Origin: a virus
IMG/VR virus record: IMGVR_UViG_3300043664_000003
Location: 1-21,619 of that record
Strand: one strand, 5' to 3'
DNA length: 21,619 nt
Below are positions 20,520 through 21,619 of this stretch, one piece after another. Positions within the stretch are counted from its first letter, which is position 1. Each line of letters starts with the position of its first letter. The position numbers and the translations under genes are program-made. The notes below the pieces were generated by a model. That model searched no databases and had not been told where the DNA came from. It saw only the letters and a list, made by a program, of their open reading frames with translations.

Positions 20520-21613
20520 AAGTCGAGTTCAAATCGCCCCTCGATGCGCGAGAGATTGCAGAGGGCAAGTGGAAGTTACTCAACCCGCTCAAGTGGACTG
20601 TGACGAACGACGACGGGAGCACCATTGACCTGGAAGCGCCGGCAGATTTCGAGACGGACTTTTGCAGCGTGCCGCCGCCGTTCGAGAAGATCGCCAACAA
20701 AGCCGGAGCCGCCCACGACTACGCATATAAGGTTCACAGGAAGCCGCGCGCCTGGTGCGACGTCATGCTGCGCGCCGCGGTGATCGCCTGCGGGTATTCG
20801 GATGAGACGGCGGAAGCGTTTTATCTCGCGGCGCGCGCCTTCGGGCACTCGCACTATGGCTATATCCCTGACCTCATGGACCGGCGCGATCTGGTCTACA
20901 GCGTCGAGCGGCCGGTCCCGGCGCCGCCGATGGTGGACCTGCGGCCACTGTGTCCGAACGTCTACGACCAGGGGCAACTTGGTTCGTGCGTAGCCAATGC
21001 GATCGCCGGCGCCATGCACTTCGACCGCATGAAGCAACACCTACAGCCATCATTTATTCCAAGTCGCCTGTTCACATACTTCAACGCCCGCGCAATGGAG
21101 GGGACCGTCAATTCCGACGCCGGCGCCCAGATCCGCGACGGCATCAAGAGCGTGGCGCAGTACGGCGACTGTCCGGAGGCGGCGGTTGATGGGTTTCTGG
21201 GTTGGAACTATCGGATCCGTGACTTCATGATGAAGCCCTCGAAAATTTGCTACGAGCAGGCGCTGCGATACACGGCGGTGCAGTACGCCAGGGTCGAGCA
21301 GAACCGGGATGCGATGCGGCAGTGTCTTGCCCAGGGCTATCCGATCGTGTTTGGCTTTTCGGTGTACGACAGTTTCGAAGCAGCAGACGTCGCGCGCACC
21401 GGCGTAGTGCCGATGCCGGGTGCGCAGGAGCGGCTCCTCGGCGGGCATGCCGTCCTGGCCGTTGGCTACGACGACGCCACGGGCAGGGTGATCGTGCGCA
21501 ACTCCTGGGGCCCGGGCTGGGGAATGGACGGGTACTGCACCATGCCCTATGACTACCTCGAGGACACGAACCTCGCGGCGGACCTGTGGACGATCCGGTT
21601 GATTGCGGCTTAA
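20516..21613 (+). CDS. DUF1353 domain fused to a papain-like (C1) cysteine protease
   Basis: A 365-residue two-domain protein. Residues about 10-115 form a DUF1353 domain: ADFETDFCSVPPPFEKIA, AAHDYAYKVHRKPRAWCDVM, and YLAARAFGHSHYGYI. A Pro-rich linker (VERPVPAPPM) leads to a papain-type domain at about 138-365: YDQGQLGSCVANAIAG with oxyanion Gln152 and catalytic Cys158 in papain spacing, GGHAVLAVGYDD with His311, and VRNSWGPGWGMDGYCTMPYD with Asn329. The catalytic set is complete. No signal peptide and no C1 propeptide are visible. ATG 20516 has a very strong ribosome site (GGGGGAGG); the in-frame start at 20369 lies inside the lipoprotein gene. Role is unknown: lysis, virion maturation or cleavage of a host protein are all possible. 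Confidence 0.88.
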   Translation: MKVEFKSPLDAREIAEGKWKLLNPLKWTVTNDDGSTIDLEAPADFETDFCSVPPPFEKIANKAGAAHDYAYKVHRKPRAWCDVMLRAAVIACGYSDETAEAFYLAARAFGHSHYGYIPDLMDRRDLVYSVERPVPAPPMVDLRPLCPNVYDQGQLGSCVANAIAGAMHFDRMKQHLQPSFIPSRLFTYFNARAMEGTVNSDAGAQIRDGIKSVAQYGDCPEAAVDGFLGWNYRIRDFMMKPSKICYEQALRYTAVQYARVEQNRDAMRQCLAQGYPIVFGFSVYDSFEAADVARTGVVPMPGAQERLLGGHAVLAVGYDDATGRVIVRNSWGPGWGMDGYCTMPYDYLEDTNLAADLWTIRLIAA

Positions 21614-21619
21614 GTCGCT

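Noticed and set aside
1-21619. tRNA genes, CRISPR arrays, insertion sequences, attachment sites
   Set aside because: None seen by eye: no repeat-spacer pattern, no transposase or integrase frame, no terminal inverted repeats, no recognised cloverleaf.

Overview
The window holds the distal head genes, the complete contractile-tail module, the tail fibres and the lysis region of a tailed phage or prophage. Every convincing gene is on the + strand. Genes are tightly packed, many sharing ATGA or GTGA start/stop overlaps. The sequence is GC-rich, and the protein families (Mu-like tail proteins, small two-helix holins) fit a phage of a Gram-negative proteobacterium, plausibly a betaproteobacterium. 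That host assignment is inference: no host gene, integrase or attachment site is visible.

Layout. Positions 1-3242 are head and connector genes: the 3' end of a lambda gpD-like decoration protein, a lambda gpE-like major capsid protein with an unusual hydrophobic N-terminal extension, a likely intrinsic terminator, a small unknown protein, a head-tail attachment protein and a probable tail terminator. Positions 3255-7128 are the tail shaft in Mu order: DUF2635, sheath, tube, a tail assembly chaperone with a probable -1 frameshift product, and the tape measure. Positions 7125-13137 are the baseplate in Mu order (gpN/43, gp44 hub, gp45 spike, gp46, gp47, gp48). gp46 carries an extra fibronectin III domain, and a small, apparently frame-disrupted gene lies between gp46 and gp47. 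The phage is therefore a mosaic of a lambda-type capsid and a Mu-type contractile tail.

Positions 13149-17968 encode host-recognition proteins: a short tail fibre, two small accessory proteins, and a 1228-residue tailspike. The tailspike has an 18-residue repeat stalk, three tandem lectin-like repeats, a probable concanavalin-like region and a C-terminal NodB/CE4 (PgaB-like) polysaccharide deacetylase domain. It probably deacetylates a surface polysaccharide during adsorption.

Positions 17981-21613 are the lysis and accessory region: a membrane-anchored coiled-coil protein, several tiny single-helix membrane proteins (31-43 residues), two paralogous holin-like proteins flanking an M15 peptidase endolysin, a small lipoprotein, and a fusion of a DUF1353 domain to a papain-like (C1) cysteine protease with the catalytic Gln, Cys, His and Asn all present. 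The most interesting items are the tailspike deacetylase, the DUF1353-papain fusion, the duplicated holin with tiny membrane ORFs, the capsid protein's membrane-like N-terminus and the chaperone frameshift. No RNA gene, CRISPR array or insertion sequence was seen.
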